Of a stretch of DNA of 64,000 nucleotides, positions 10,270 through 19,516 are shown piece after piece. The notes below the pieces were generated by a model that was given only the letters and a program-made list of their open reading frames with translations, did no database searches and was not told the origin of the DNA. The stretch is from Leptospira venezuelensis (GTDB lineage Bacteria > Spirochaetota > Leptospiria > Leptospirales > Leptospiraceae), in contig NZ_NETS01000010.1 in the NCBI RefSeq assembly GCF_002150035.1, forward strand, positions 62,001 to 126,000. The letters run 5' to 3'. Both the position numbers and the translations under genes were made by a program. The stretch's first letter is position 1. Every line of letters begins with the position of its first letter.

Positions 10270-11553
10270 TTAAGCAGATACCACAGGAAAGAAAACTTCT
10301 GACATTACACAAGGTTCAACCACAGTAGAAGTATGATCGGAAACATTATGAATATTAAATATTCCACGATGTTTGTTCACTATCATATCGACGGCAGTCA
10401 AACCGAGTCCCATTCCGAACCTTTCCAACTCGGAAAATTCCTCAACAGGGGGAAGCAAACGAAAGAAAGGACGAGTTACTAAAACTTCTTTATTTTCCGC
10501 ATCCACCAGATCTTGAGGGGAAGTAACTACGTTCTTTATAGCTATGCAGAAATATCCATCTATCTTACCGAAATAAACATCGATGAAAGTAGATTTCTTA
10601 GAGTATTTCATCGCGTTCAAGATGAGCTCATCAAATACGATACCTATCCAATCCAATTGCGCCTTAAGTGATCCTTTCAATTTGCTGGACGAAAATCGTA
10701 TCTTTAAATCCTTCTTATCCAAAAAAGGAACGAATGTCGCAGTTTTGTTAGTTAAAGTATTCACCAAATCGTCGACGGAAATTGTTTCCATCTTTCCTTG
10801 TTCTCCAGCCAAAGCAAGTATAGTGGATAAACTTCCCAATTGTTTTCTCAAAACGTCTTGGCTTGCATAAAGAAGATTTAATATTTCGTTACTTACCAAT
10901 GCGCCATTCTCAGTAGTCTGGTGACCCATTTTAAGTAGATCCAGAAGAGATAGGATAGCTCCAATCCCGGATCCCTGAGAAAAAGAAGTATTCAAAGATT
11001 TTATAGTAGAAAGAGATAATGAATTTTCATCGGACTTTCGAATGGATTCTTTATAAGTTAACCAATCAAGTTGCTCTTTCAACACGTCACGATTCGATCT
11101 TTCTACACCCGCTTGAAATTCTCGCAAGTTGCTATATTGAAAAGCCAAGGTGATGGTTCTATCAAAGGATTCCTTCGTAACAGGTTTAACAAGATAATCA
11201 AAAACACCTAGCTTCATCACTTCGATTATCTTGTCCGGCTCATCTAGAGAAGATTGTACTACTATAATTGCATTTGGATCCTTCTTCTTTAGCTCACATA
11301 TAAAGGATGGCCCATCCAGTTCAGGCATTACCAAATCTACAATGTACAACGCATAAGGTTTTGAAGCAGAAAGGATCTTCTTCATTCCCTCCTTACCATT
11401 GGAAGCAATATCGAAATCCCAATTCATCTTTCTGCAAAAATGATCGTAGACTAATGCGATCTCCGGTGAATCCTCTAATATCAGAATTTTTCCCATTCCG
11501 GATTCTCCGGAAAGAACCTGCATATCTACGACTTGATCTAACTCCTGACCCAT
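10270..11553 (-). CDS. Receiver-HATPase hybrid regulator (first gene of chemotaxis operon)
   Basis: 427 residues. A receiver domain (about 21-140) has acceptor D73 (IVDLVMP) and K near 133 (LVKPVT). A helical middle part follows, then a GHKL ATPase domain with DELILNAMKYSKKS (N box) and FGMGLGLTAVDMIV (G box). I do not see a clear H-box histidine in the helical part, so whether it autophosphorylates is open. Position at the head of the che operon suggests it tunes CheA or links the array to another input. AGGGGAAGAG is upstream of the ATG. Confidence 0.75.
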   Translation of the reverse strand: MGQELDQVVDMQVLSGESGMGKILILEDSPEIALVYDHFCRKMNWDFDIASNGKEGMKKILSASKPYALYIVDLVMPELDGPSFICELKKKDPNAIIVVQSSLDEPDKIIEVMKLGVFDYLVKPVTKESFDRTITLAFQYSNLREFQAGVERSNRDVLKEQLDWLTYKESIRKSDENSLSLSTIKSLNTSFSQGSGIGAILSLLDLLKMGHQTTENGALVSNEILNLLYASQDVLRKQLGSLSTILALAGEQGKMETISVDDLVNTLTNKTATFVPFLDKKDLKIRFSSSKLKGSLKAQLDWIGIVFDELILNAMKYSKKSTFIDVYFGKIDGYFCIAIKNVVTSPQDLVDAENKEVLVTRPFFRLLPPVEEFSELERFGMGLGLTAVDMIVNKHRGIFNIHNVSDHTSTVVEPCVMSEVFFPVVSA

Positions 11554-11929
11554 ATATTTCTCTTCCCCTGTTCTCCGTCGTGCTCACTTGAATGAAGATC
11601 AAGGATCACCATCGAACAATTTTTTGAGACTTGAGATAGATCGAAATTATTACGCGGAACTATTACTTTTGAATATGAGAAAGATAATTAACGCTGCTTC
11701 ACCGGGATTAACTATGTCAGAATATCACCCCAAGCACAAACGTTATGCACTCTGACACCAAAGAAACGGTAAATAATTGACAAATGTCAATTTTTTCAAC
11801 GTGTAAAAAATATAAGAGCAGCTAAAAGTTTTTTTCAGATCATTTAAAATACATTTCCGCAATCCCAAGAGCACAGTGGAGACGTTTGGCTTTTTTCGTC
11901 AAAAAATGATAGAGAAGAAAGAGGGTCAA
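11554..11929. promoter_or_regulatory. Divergent control region between che operon and PilZ gene
   Basis: 376 bases with no gene. The most marked element is a perfect palindrome at 11775-11792: eight-base arms AATTGACA / TGTCAATT around AA, followed by TTTT. It contains a TTGACA that could serve as a -35 box rightward, but the nearest TATAAG (11811-11816) is too far for a standard promoter. An operator is at least as likely. The rest is AT-rich without clear structure. Confidence 0.4.
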
Positions 11930-13156
11930 ATGTTGGAAAAGACAATAGGCAGTCAGGAAACTGATCAAAGATTTTGCGATATCCTCTCTGATCCTTCCAC
12001 AATTGCACGAATTGCGGATTCTTTCCTGTATATGGAAGAGCTTACGGTGAAAGGATGGTCTTCAGATACTAAAGTAATGATCACAAAAACTTTCGGAGAT
12101 TCCGGACAGATTTCTGTGCGCTTTCAGAAGGGATCTCCTATCTCTTTGGGCGAAAAGATTGTCCTACAAAGGACCCTGAAACATCATATAGAACTAAACT
12201 GTAGAACAGTCAGACGCCTTAACGACTTCGAATTTTTAATGCAAGCCGAATCGATTTCTATCGCTAAAACAAATCGAAAGGAAGAAAGACTTCGAGTTAA
12301 GAATGATTCCGTATTTGCAACGAACATAGTTTATCATCCTGAACGATTCGAATTAAACCGCCATATTTCTTTAAACGTCATTCGCGAAGCTTTAGAAATC
12401 TTTAAAGAGGAATTAAAACATCCTAAGTTCGGAGAGATCAAGATAGGACTCTTTCAATCCGGCCAGGAATCTAAATTTGAAATTGTTAGAAAAACGAAGA
12501 AGATCTTCTACATTCAAAATACGAGCAAACCTAGCTCTTACACTGAAGTCCTGCCTCAATTTGTGCAATACAGCACTTACTTCGGTAAAAATATTCTTTC
12601 TGCGATTAGAAGTTATAAAAATGAATCGATTATATCCGAACTTATACTTCCGATTTTATATGATAAAAATGATAAAGACTCGTATCCTAAAGCTTATCTT
12701 TGGGTGAGGAGCGCTCAAGAGCCTATCCTAGCAGAAGATCTTTCCGAACTCTATACCTTATCAGAAAGGATTATTAACTCGATCCAGAATTCAGATTCGA
12801 TCAAAGCAACGGACCGGTTTGATGTATTGAATATTTCCGAGTCCGGCGCAAAGATAAGGATACACCAAAAGGAGTTATTATACAATCTTTACGGAAAAGA
12901 AAGTCTTAAGTTTGACCTAGTCTTCAAGGGCAGACCTCCCATTCATATGAATGCAAAGATCTGCTGGCGTTCGGTGGACAGAAGTGGGAAACTTTTCTTA
13001 GGACTACAATTCATTTATAACCAAGAGCAGCTCGCAAGTTTAAGAAAATTAGAATATAATCTCCAATCCTTACGTAATCGTATGAACTCCGGCAGAGGAG
13101 ATGTTTCGGTTTTTAAAATTTACCGAAGCCTGCGACCTAAAAAAAGGAAATTTTAA
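11930..13156 (+). CDS. PilZ-domain protein of DUF1577 type
   Basis: 408 residues from the ATG at 11930, chosen because GAGGG lies 6 bases upstream; an in-frame GTG at 11876 has no RBS. The C-terminal ~110 residues look PilZ-like, with DVLNISESGAKIRIHQ in place of the DISxxG segment and the closing KLFLGLQFIY strand; the N-terminal ~280 residues match the layout of Leptospira DUF1577 proteins as I remember it. PilZ domains commonly bind cyclic di-GMP. The canonical RxxxR before the motif is only partly visible (KATDRFD). Divergent from the che operon, so a role in motility control is an inference. Confidence 0.6.
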   Translation: MLEKTIGSQETDQRFCDILSDPSTIARIADSFLYMEELTVKGWSSDTKVMITKTFGDSGQISVRFQKGSPISLGEKIVLQRTLKHHIELNCRTVRRLNDFEFLMQAESISIAKTNRKEERLRVKNDSVFATNIVYHPERFELNRHISLNVIREALEIFKEELKHPKFGEIKIGLFQSGQESKFEIVRKTKKIFYIQNTSKPSSYTEVLPQFVQYSTYFGKNILSAIRSYKNESIISELILPILYDKNDKDSYPKAYLWVRSAQEPILAEDLSELYTLSERIINSIQNSDSIKATDRFDVLNISESGAKIRIHQKELLYNLYGKESLKFDLVFKGRPPIHMNAKICWRSVDRSGKLFLGLQFIYNQEQLASLRKLEYNLQSLRNRMNSGRGDVSVFKIYRSLRPKKRKF

Positions 13157-13182
13157 CCTAAACTTAGCAAAGATTTCTATGG

Positions 13183-13210
13183 AAATCGCATTTACGATTT
13201 TTCTTCTTTT
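13183..13210 (+). terminator. Probable intrinsic terminator of the PilZ gene
   Basis: Stem AAATCG (13183-13188) / CGATTT (13195-13200) with a six-base loop, followed by the pyrimidine-rich run TTCTTCTTTT. It lies 27 bases after the PilZ gene stop and before a convergent gene. The stem is short, so confidence is moderate. Confidence 0.45.
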
Positions 13211-13301
13211 CCGTTTTAAAATCTGTAACCAAAAAATCGAATATGTAAATTGAGTGATAATCCTGAACACAAAGTTAACTGCTTTGTAAGTCGATTTAAA
13301 A

Positions 13302-14123
13302 TCAATTATTCAGTCCCAACCTAATTCCCACTCCAAGCTGTAGATAAAAAGTATTTAATATTCTTCCAGTAAATTGATCTGAGTAAATTCGGGTACTTTG
13401 CCTATAAAATTCTGCCGTATAGAAATACTTAGGACTTGGATGATAATTTGCGCCAATCCCTACTCCCCATGAATATCCTCGCCCATTCGTCATTGCTGAG
13501 CTACGAGCATAATAGTCGTCGCGAGAACTTGCATGCACGCTGTCACTTACTGGAAAACTTACCCCTGCTTTAACCTTGATATAGGGATCGAACTTTTCTT
13601 TAGGTAAAAAGTGAGCGGAAAGAAATGTTAACGCCGATATATCAGAATATACCTGAACTTCCCTAGGCAAAGTTGTTACGTCCTCATTCAACGCAAAATG
13701 AATCTGTTTCTGAACTTTTTGTCTAACGGCATGAACAGCTTGACCCTGAAAAGTAAATCCGTAACCTATATAATCTGTCCATCCGGATTCTAACTCAATT
13801 CCATACAGACCAGTGCTTTGATAAACCGGACGATCGTAAGTAGAAACAGCAGGCAATCCTACTATGTTTCTTTTCACCTCACCAATTTGAATTCGATTCA
13901 AAAGATTTTTATCATAATCTTTTTCTGCGTCTATGAATGAACCATTAGGTGGCCCGAGCGATCCGCCACCAAAGAATAAAAACGAAAAATAATCTTTAGA
14001 GAATCCTATTTTAGAATTTGTTTCTTCCCCATACATCGAAAAATCTTTTCGAGGAGCCATTTCACCCATTAATAATTTAGGAAACACAAGAATGAACGGA
14101 ATTAGCAGAATAGACCTTTTCAT
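13302..14123 (-). CDS. Outer-membrane beta-barrel-like protein
   Basis: 273 residues with a signal peptide (MKRSILLIPFILVFPKLLMG) cleaved near residue 20-21. The mature part has alternating hydrophobic/polar strands rich in aromatic residues and glycine (YSWGVGIGANYHPSPKYFYT; FYLQLGVGIRLGL at the C terminus), as in small eight-stranded outer-membrane proteins. The last residues are LGLNN, so the classical terminal aromatic is absent, which is common in Leptospira. Start supported by AGGAGCAAAAAG upstream. No operon partner; function unknown. Confidence 0.55.
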   Translation of the reverse strand: MKRSILLIPFILVFPKLLMGEMAPRKDFSMYGEETNSKIGFSKDYFSFLFFGGGSLGPPNGSFIDAEKDYDKNLLNRIQIGEVKRNIVGLPAVSTYDRPVYQSTGLYGIELESGWTDYIGYGFTFQGQAVHAVRQKVQKQIHFALNEDVTTLPREVQVYSDISALTFLSAHFLPKEKFDPYIKVKAGVSFPVSDSVHASSRDDYYARSSAMTNGRGYSWGVGIGANYHPSPKYFYTAEFYRQSTRIYSDQFTGRILNTFYLQLGVGIRLGLNN

Positions 14124-14375
14124 CTTTTTGCTCCTCCAAAAGTCGCTAACGTATTAGAATTATACGACCTTCTTTGAAAATGAATTGGTTCCCGGATAGA
14201 TTAAGTCCCGTAAAAAATCAATTAAACGAACGAAGAAATCCAATCGGTAAATGATTTTCATTACTTTTAAACATTACTGCAAATAGTAATGGCAGAAGAT
14301 CTGTTTTCAATAATTCCATGTGGACAATATTTCGATTTTTAACTCTTCGAATGATAATCGTTTATCGGCAATATC

Positions 14376-15308
14376 TTATTCTTGTAACTGAATCTCTGAT
14401 CCTATAGCCTTTTCTTTCCTTATCCGTTTCAACTTTGCATTTACTACGAATATACCGAAGATAACAAGAAATGCCCCACCAAGATCATATGCATTAGGTG
14501 CTTCCCCTAACACCCAAGAAGTCAACATTGCGACTACAGGTATCAGGTTTCCGAAAATAACCGCTTTATCTGGACCTACAGCCTGGATTCCGTAATTCCA
14601 ACATAGATATCCCAAGAAGGTACTTAATCCGGCCATATAGAGGATTGCCAGCCAAGCCGAGTTAGGAATCTCCTTAAATTCGGTATTCCAATCTCCATTA
14701 ATAAAAGTTAAAATTATTAAAGCAACTGTTCCGAATAAAGCCGTAAATGCGGTTGTTTGGATCGTAGAAACACCAGGAATGTATTTTTTCATTCCTACGG
14801 AGTAAAAACTCCAGCAAGTAGCTGCAATGAGAATAAACAGTATGCCCTCCCCATGAAATGCATTCAAAAGAGCAGTAATACTTCCATCAGAAATAACAAG
14901 TACAACACCCAGGAAAGAGATCAAAGTCCCTAGATAATGTTGAAGCTTGATCTTTGAGTTTAACATAAAGTAAGAGAGAAAAATAGCAATTGCAGGGCTT
15001 GCAGCAATCACGATTGCTGCATTCATTGGAGAAGCTTTTTTCATTCCAATAAAAAAGAAAAAATTAAATCCAAATACTCCAATAATACCAAGCGAAATAA
15101 ACACAGTCAAAGTCCTTCTATCCACCTTTAACAATTTTCTATTGGAAACAAAGACAAACAAAAATAAGAAGAAGGTTGCCAATAAAAAACGAAGTGCTCC
15201 TGCCAAACTAGGGGAGAAATGAGAAAGAGCTTCCTTCGCTACATGGAATGTTGTTCCGGTTACGAGGCAAAAGAATATTAGAGAAAGGTAAGGTTTGATA
15301 GATGACAT
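14376..15308 (-). CDS. EamA/DMT-family transporter
   Basis: 310 residues with about ten membrane spans and the internal two-fold repeat of the drug/metabolite transporter family; GTTFHVAKEALSHFSPSLAG near the start and PAIAIFLSYFML in the middle are typical EamA segments. Substrate cannot be assigned; relatives move amino acids or metabolites out of the cell. The ATG lies just below the remains of a MerR regulator gene that reads in the same direction, suggesting that a regulator used to control it. Confidence 0.82.
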   Translation of the reverse strand: MSSIKPYLSLIFFCLVTGTTFHVAKEALSHFSPSLAGALRFLLATFFLFLFVFVSNRKLLKVDRRTLTVFISLGIIGVFGFNFFFFIGMKKASPMNAAIVIAASPAIAIFLSYFMLNSKIKLQHYLGTLISFLGVVLVISDGSITALLNAFHGEGILFILIAATCWSFYSVGMKKYIPGVSTIQTTAFTALFGTVALIILTFINGDWNTEFKEIPNSAWLAILYMAGLSTFLGYLCWNYGIQAVGPDKAVIFGNLIPVVAMLTSWVLGEAPNAYDLGGAFLVIFGIFVVNAKLKRIRKEKAIGSEIQLQE

Positions 15309-15340
15309 TCTGGATTTCCTAATTTGTTTTTAAAAGAGTA

Positions 15341-15451
15341 TCGTATTCTTTCTGGTTTGCGAAGGATCCCTATTTTTTCATAGTAGCGAAGAGTATAAGG
15401 GCTAAAATCTGTGATCTCTGAAATTTCTGAAATGCTAAGAAATTTACTCAT
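15341..15451 (-). pseudogene. MerR-family regulator, N-terminal remnant
   Basis: From the ATG at 15449-15451 the first 37 codons read as a textbook MerR helix-turn-helix: LSISEISEITDFSPYTLRYY followed by EKIGILRKPERIR. The family then needs a second wing (GYRxY) and a coiled coil, but the frame instead runs out through unrelated residues into the transporter start. The gene has therefore lost most of its coding sequence by deletion. The rest of the helix-turn-helix shows no damage, so the event looks recent, or a short DNA-binding peptide is still made. Confidence 0.7.
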
Positions 15452-15464
15452 ATAGATCGGACTC

Positions 15465-15484
15465 ACTTAGAGTTAGCTCTAAGT
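15465..15484. promoter_or_regulatory. MerR-type operator
   Basis: Perfect dyad ACTTAGAG-TTAG-CTCTAAGT, 13 bases upstream of the remnant MerR start. It closely matches the CTTAGAGTnnACTCTAAG class of operators used by several MerR-family activators, which lie inside long promoter spacers. A TAAATT-like -10 follows it on the plus strand and TTTACA stands in -35 position on the minus strand. The operator is intact although the regulator gene is broken. Confidence 0.6.
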
Positions 15485-15571
15485 GTAAATTTATTTGGTA
15501 ATTATAGAAAATTTTAGTTTTGTGAGAATACTAGTTTAGGATCTAAATTGATTTCCGGGCAATTGAAACTT

Positions 15572-16702
15572 CTACACTCCGCCACCGCCACCCGCATATA
15601 CAGGTATAGCCCAATCATCTTTCAAGATGGTGATACTGAAAGACCACCATTCGTACCCATGCCACAATCTCCAAATTTCCGGTAAACCATCATCATTTAT
15701 GTCAGTGATTCCAATAGTAGAGGCTATATCATTCTGATCACTAAAGGTTGAATAAAATTCCAAATTTTCTATCTCATTACCATTCACTTTATCTATCCGA
15801 TAGAAGTATGGAGCGATCTTCTCTTCTTTAACCCCAGCACCGACGAAGCGTGAATGTTCACTAATGATATAACTTACGTTTCCATTTTGCGCTTTGAATT
15901 GAAAAAATTTGCAATGCCTCTGACAATTTGGGGCGAGAAATTTAGCGGGCAAATCTGGAGTCGATTTCAATCGAATCAAACTATCTTTAAGAATAATTTC
16001 CTGAAATTTCTTATCTATTGATTCAGAAATATTCATTTTGCCCAAGGCCAAATTACTCGAAAAGGTTCCTCCAATCGATGCTCGATATTTTTTACTTTCG
16101 GGCAAAGACTTATATAGTTTGCCCGTTACACATTTTATTATATACTCACAGTCAGGCAATTTCGTTGAAGAGGAGACTACATCTCCTACACTTCCGAATT
16201 TAGTTCCGTCCGGATTGAGTAGAATGATCACCTTTTTAGGAATCTGTTTTAATTTTACCACGCTTCTCGAAGAATATTCGGTATGGTTTTCTAAAACTCC
16301 AGCAGTAGAAACTCCGATTATCTCATATACATCTCCTTTTCTGGGATAAACTAGATAACCAACAGAGCTTAGTCTAAAACCTATATATGAGCTGAAGATA
16401 TACCCTTCTTTACCATCCTTTCTCTTTTTGATTTTTACCCAAATACCTTTCAACTCGACTTCTTGGTCTTGCTTAATCGTAAGTGTATTATGTTTATCGA
16501 ATGAAAGAATATCAAATTCATCTCCTTTGGATAAATTTTCAATAACTTCACTTTTTAAGGATGGACCGACCCGAAGTCTCACCTGATCTCCAGATATAGC
16601 AAAAAGACTCGGCTTTTCTATTTCAGTCTTTGGGTTCTGCTGAATAAATTCGCAAGAGAAGAGTGATACTATAATGCAAGTTGCTGTAAAAAATATTTTC
16701 AT
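15572..16702 (-). CDS. SH3-domain lipoprotein
   Basis: 376 residues. Lipobox SLFSC (cysteine at about 17) indicates an exported lipoprotein. Residues about 35-105 form a bacterial SH3 domain (DQVRLRVGPSLKSEVIENLS, GIWVKIKKRKDGKEGYIFSS), a fold that binds peptidoglycan or cell-wall peptides. Near the C terminus is GITDINDDGLPEIWRLW, an FG-GAP/VCBS-like acidic loop, then a glycine tail. No operon partners. A cell-envelope role is inferred from the SH3 domain only. Confidence 0.65.
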   Translation of the reverse strand: MKIFFTATCIIVSLFSCEFIQQNPKTEIEKPSLFAISGDQVRLRVGPSLKSEVIENLSKGDEFDILSFDKHNTLTIKQDQEVELKGIWVKIKKRKDGKEGYIFSSYIGFRLSSVGYLVYPRKGDVYEIIGVSTAGVLENHTEYSSRSVVKLKQIPKKVIILLNPDGTKFGSVGDVVSSSTKLPDCEYIIKCVTGKLYKSLPESKKYRASIGGTFSSNLALGKMNISESIDKKFQEIILKDSLIRLKSTPDLPAKFLAPNCQRHCKFFQFKAQNGNVSYIISEHSRFVGAGVKEEKIAPYFYRIDKVNGNEIENLEFYSTFSDQNDIASTIGITDINDDGLPEIWRLWHGYEWWSFSITILKDDWAIPVYAGGGGGV

Positions 16703-16903
16703 ATCTCGCTTGTTTTAGCAGAATACTATTTGGGTAACTCTACTCATTTAATATACAGATCCAAACTGGAAACCAACTATAGGTCAACTCTAAAGCGTCT
16801 GCCTTAAGAAGTACCGTGATTAAAATCATATTAATTCTCCTTTATCTTGCTTGAAACGGTCCTTTGCGTTAGGTATTCTTCGTATGAAAATAGGGAGATG
16901 AAT

Positions 16904-17326
16904 ATGAATAGAATATTAATGATAATTTGCAGTTTGCTAGTCGCTTCTGTGATCCAAGCCCAAGGAGGCGGAGGAATGGGTCAAGGGATGGGAATGAAAT
17001 ATGACCTATCCAAAGAAGTAACCCTGAACGGTAAAGTCACGGAAGTTACTAGGATACCTCACGACAATAATAGAGAAGGAATCCATCTTACTTTTCAATC
17101 CGCGAATGAAACGCTAACAGTAATGCTTGGACCTTCTTTCTATCTAGACACACAAGCAGTAAAGATTGGAAAGGATGATACAATCACAATCATCGGTTCC
17201 AAGATGGGGAATATGCTACTCGCACGAGAAGTTACAAAAGACGGGCAAAAGCTCTTACTTCGAAGCGAGACTGGAGCGCCTCTATGGAGTCGAGGAGGCG
17301 GACGCGGAGGAAGAGGGAAACGTTAA
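16904..17326 (+). CDS. Small secreted OB-fold-like protein
   Basis: 140 residues starting at the ATG 16904, 7 bases after AGGGAG; an in-frame ATG 6 bases earlier is too close to that RBS. Signal peptide MNRILMIICSLLVASVIQAQ with an AQA-type cleavage site, then a Gly/Met-rich linker (GGGGMGQGMGMK), a compact beta domain (VTLNGKVTEVTRI ... KIGKDDTITIIGSKMG) resembling periplasmic OB-fold proteins, and a basic RGG-like tail (RGGGRGGRGKR). Function unknown; the Met-rich linker could touch metals, which is speculative. Confidence 0.5.
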   Translation: MNRILMIICSLLVASVIQAQGGGGMGQGMGMKYDLSKEVTLNGKVTEVTRIPHDNNREGIHLTFQSANETLTVMLGPSFYLDTQAVKIGKDDTITIIGSKMGNMLLAREVTKDGQKLLLRSETGAPLWSRGGGRGGRGKR

Positions 17327-17441
17327 TGGAAGAAGTTCACTTCTATCAAGTAGATGTAAAATCGGAGAAGGCATGTTTAATTTCAAACTCGATAAAGACC
17401 TCCGTTCGTCTTGAGATGGATATAACCACTTCTTAACGAAA

Positions 17442-17472
17442 AGTGTGGCTTCCAATTCCAATGGAACCGCAC
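17442..17472. terminator. Possible bidirectional terminator
   Basis: Imperfect hairpin: AGTGTGGCTTCCA pairs with TGGAACCGCACT with one G-U pair and one bulge around a short A/T loop. It lies between the convergent OB-fold-like gene and the baeRF-like gene. No clear T run follows. Confidence 0.35.
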
Positions 17473-17482
17473 TCTTAATGTT

Positions 17483-17851
17483 TTACTTTGTGAGTTTGAA
17501 AATATTTTTTCCTAGGGCGATAAGTTCCGCATCGGTTGGATGATCTGTAGCGATTTCGCCTATTATTTTTTTGGCTAAATCAGAATGGTGAACTTCCAAA
17601 TGATTTTTAAATTGTGTTTTCGCCATACCTGGCCCGGTTAATAGTATATTATCGACTTTGGTTAACTTGGAAGCTACCTCTTCAAAAAAATGTTTTAAAT
17701 CCTCCGATTTAATACCATCGATCCGATCTAAATGTGTGTCATGTTTCTCCGGTTTTGCGTGATGTAAAATGACCGAGCTATTAGAGTGATCTTCTGCAAA
17801 AACAAATTCCTTTGCCATCGACTTATCGATTGATAAAATACTGTAAGACAT
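17483..17851 (-). CDS. Host-attachment/eRF1-domain-3-like protein (baeRF type)
   Basis: 122 residues. The pattern ILLTGPGMAKTQFKNHLEVH then IIGEIATDHPTDAELIALGK is the conserved core of small bacterial proteins usually called translational machinery protein, related to domain 3 of peptide release factor eRF1. An N-terminal strand with SIDKSMAKEFVF matches the family start. They are thought to touch ribosomes; no catalytic GGQ motif is present, nor expected. Alone on the minus strand. Confidence 0.7.
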   Translation of the reverse strand: MSYSILSIDKSMAKEFVFAEDHSNSSVILHHAKPEKHDTHLDRIDGIKSEDLKHFFEEVASKLTKVDNILLTGPGMAKTQFKNHLEVHHSDLAKKIIGEIATDHPTDAELIALGKNIFKLTK

Positions 17852-18056
17852 TCTTCCCTCACTTCGAAGTCTAAAAACTCATCTACTCTCTAATTGAGTT
17901 CGGCTTCAGCGTCCTCGTATTTTGTCATCAATTTTGATTGCGGTCAAGTCCTTGGTTGTGACTTATTCTAAGAAGCATATGATAATTATCAAATATGCAC
18001 TCATTTCACAAAAGTGCAGTTTGACCTTTCTACTTTTCAATAGCCAGAAACAAAAT

Positions 18057-18734
18057 TTAATCGGAATTACAAGCTTTCTTCATCCTGTTTTCCAAATCTC
18101 TGTGCATTAATTTATCATGATAGGAGATAATCTTCTCTTGATAGTTAAGATCCTGGAATAAAAAGAAAGTAAACAATGTTAAAAGGTGATACAAATTCAA
18201 AAACTTAGTTTCACTCGAAAACTCTATTGAGCACTTTGGAATTGAACTTTCAAGCATAGCATTCGTATTAAATTCGATTGTATATCCTTCCGGTAATGGA
18301 CTCCTGACTCCACGTTCTAAATAAGAGTCTACAATCCGCTTCTGAATGAATACATCGATTTTACAGCCTTTGACTTTTTCAAAGTCTTCGTATGTAATGA
18401 AAATACGATTTTCCGAAATCTTGTGGATAGAAATGAGATCCGCTTTAAAATCTTCTATTAACTCTAACTTCTGTTCATATTCTTTTGGCTTATCTTCATT
18501 CCTAAAATCAATACCCTTATTTCGGTAATAGTATTCTACTTTTGCAGAGATAAGATAACTGCAATTTAATGAAGTCGCCTTTATGGATTTCAGCTCTTTC
18601 GAAGTTGGCTCACCAGACTTGTATATTGTAATACATGAGAAATGTGCAAACGAAGTTAGGAAAATAATCAAATATTTCAAGAATGTATTTTTTCTGCATA
18701 AATGATCGGTATTTGCAGTTAATAACTTGGACAC
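18057..18734 (-). CDS. Putative lipoprotein, unknown function
   Basis: 225 residues. Hydrophobic segment FLKYLIIFLTSFAHFSC ends in a plausible lipobox (HFSC, cysteine near 34), so the true start may be closer than the ATG used, which carries 13 polar residues first (MSKLLTANTDHLC). The mature part is charged, with VEYYYRNKGIDFRNEDKPKE and a later hydrophobic stretch FLNLYHLLTLFTFFLFQDL. First of several orphan lipoprotein genes on this strand. No domain recognised. Confidence 0.5.
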   Translation of the reverse strand: MSKLLTANTDHLCRKNTFLKYLIIFLTSFAHFSCITIYKSGEPTSKELKSIKATSLNCSYLISAKVEYYYRNKGIDFRNEDKPKEYEQKLELIEDFKADLISIHKISENRIFITYEDFEKVKGCKIDVFIQKRIVDSYLERGVRSPLPEGYTIEFNTNAMLESSIPKCSIEFSSETKFLNLYHLLTLFTFFLFQDLNYQEKIISYHDKLMHRDLENRMKKACNSD

Positions 18735-18832
18735 ACTTCGTTAGATATTTCTAATCGGAATTAAAGTTTCAGTTTAACTACTTTTTTTAAAAAACCGAGT
18801 CTTTATAAAAGCATATGAGAAATATCTAAACC

Positions 18833-19480
18833 CTACTCTCCAAGATCAATAAAAAAAGGTTTGTAGCGTTTTACAAAATCCTTATTATAGAAAAACTTAA
18901 AATTAACCATTCTATCCGGCTGAAACTTGATCGTGAAAATGTTCTTACCGGTCCTAAAGATATCTTTTCCCGAAATTAAAAGATATCTACGACACTTCAG
19001 AACCCCATTCGCTGAACCAGACTTAACGTATTCTTCAGCAGGCTTGCGCGGGAAGAAGGTTCTTTTACCTAGCCCAAGTTTAAAAAATGGAAAATCGAAA
19101 TCGACCGAAGCCAATAATTCAATTTGAGTATCGTTCAGGAAAAAAGCAAAATCATGATCAGCGAATTCTTTAGAAGATCCGCAAAATTCCCATAACAAAT
19201 AGTTTTCTTTCTCCGTCAGAGCAAAAGGGTCCTGATAGAAATTCAAATTCTTATTATTCGGATCGGAAAGTATCGTTTTAAGGTTTTCGAATTCAACAAA
19301 GAAAGCTCTAGATTGGTAATCCAATCCCATGTCACGCAAAGATTCAAAATAATTAGTTTCCGAAGCATATCGCAATTGGTATTGAGTATTTACTCCGTAA
19401 GATATTAAATCATAGCCTCCGGTAGCGGATGAGCATTGTAGAAGTAATATTATGAAAACAAATGAAATAAATCTGAGCAT
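18833..19480 (-). CDS. Putative lipoprotein, unknown function
   Basis: 215 residues starting MLRFISFVFIILLLQC, a short strongly hydrophobic signal ending in LLQC (cysteine at 16). The mature domain is beta-rich with many aromatic residues (TKFSF-type strands such as NIFTIKFQPDRMVNFKF). No family recognised. It is one of three consecutive minus-strand lipoprotein genes with 36-100 base gaps, so co-transcription with 19517-20281 is possible. Confidence 0.5.
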   Translation of the reverse strand: MLRFISFVFIILLLQCSSATGGYDLISYGVNTQYQLRYASETNYFESLRDMGLDYQSRAFFVEFENLKTILSDPNNKNLNFYQDPFALTEKENYLLWEFCGSSKEFADHDFAFFLNDTQIELLASVDFDFPFFKLGLGKRTFFPRKPAEEYVKSGSANGVLKCRRYLLISGKDIFRTGKNIFTIKFQPDRMVNFKFFYNKDFVKRYKPFFIDLGE

Positions 19481-19516
19481 TTTTCTTAATTTTCTCCTAC
19501 TAAAAAATGTTTAAGA

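Noticed and set aside
11876..11929. GTG at 11876 as start of the PilZ protein
   Set aside because: No ribosome binding site there, while GAGGG stands 6 bases before the ATG at 11930.
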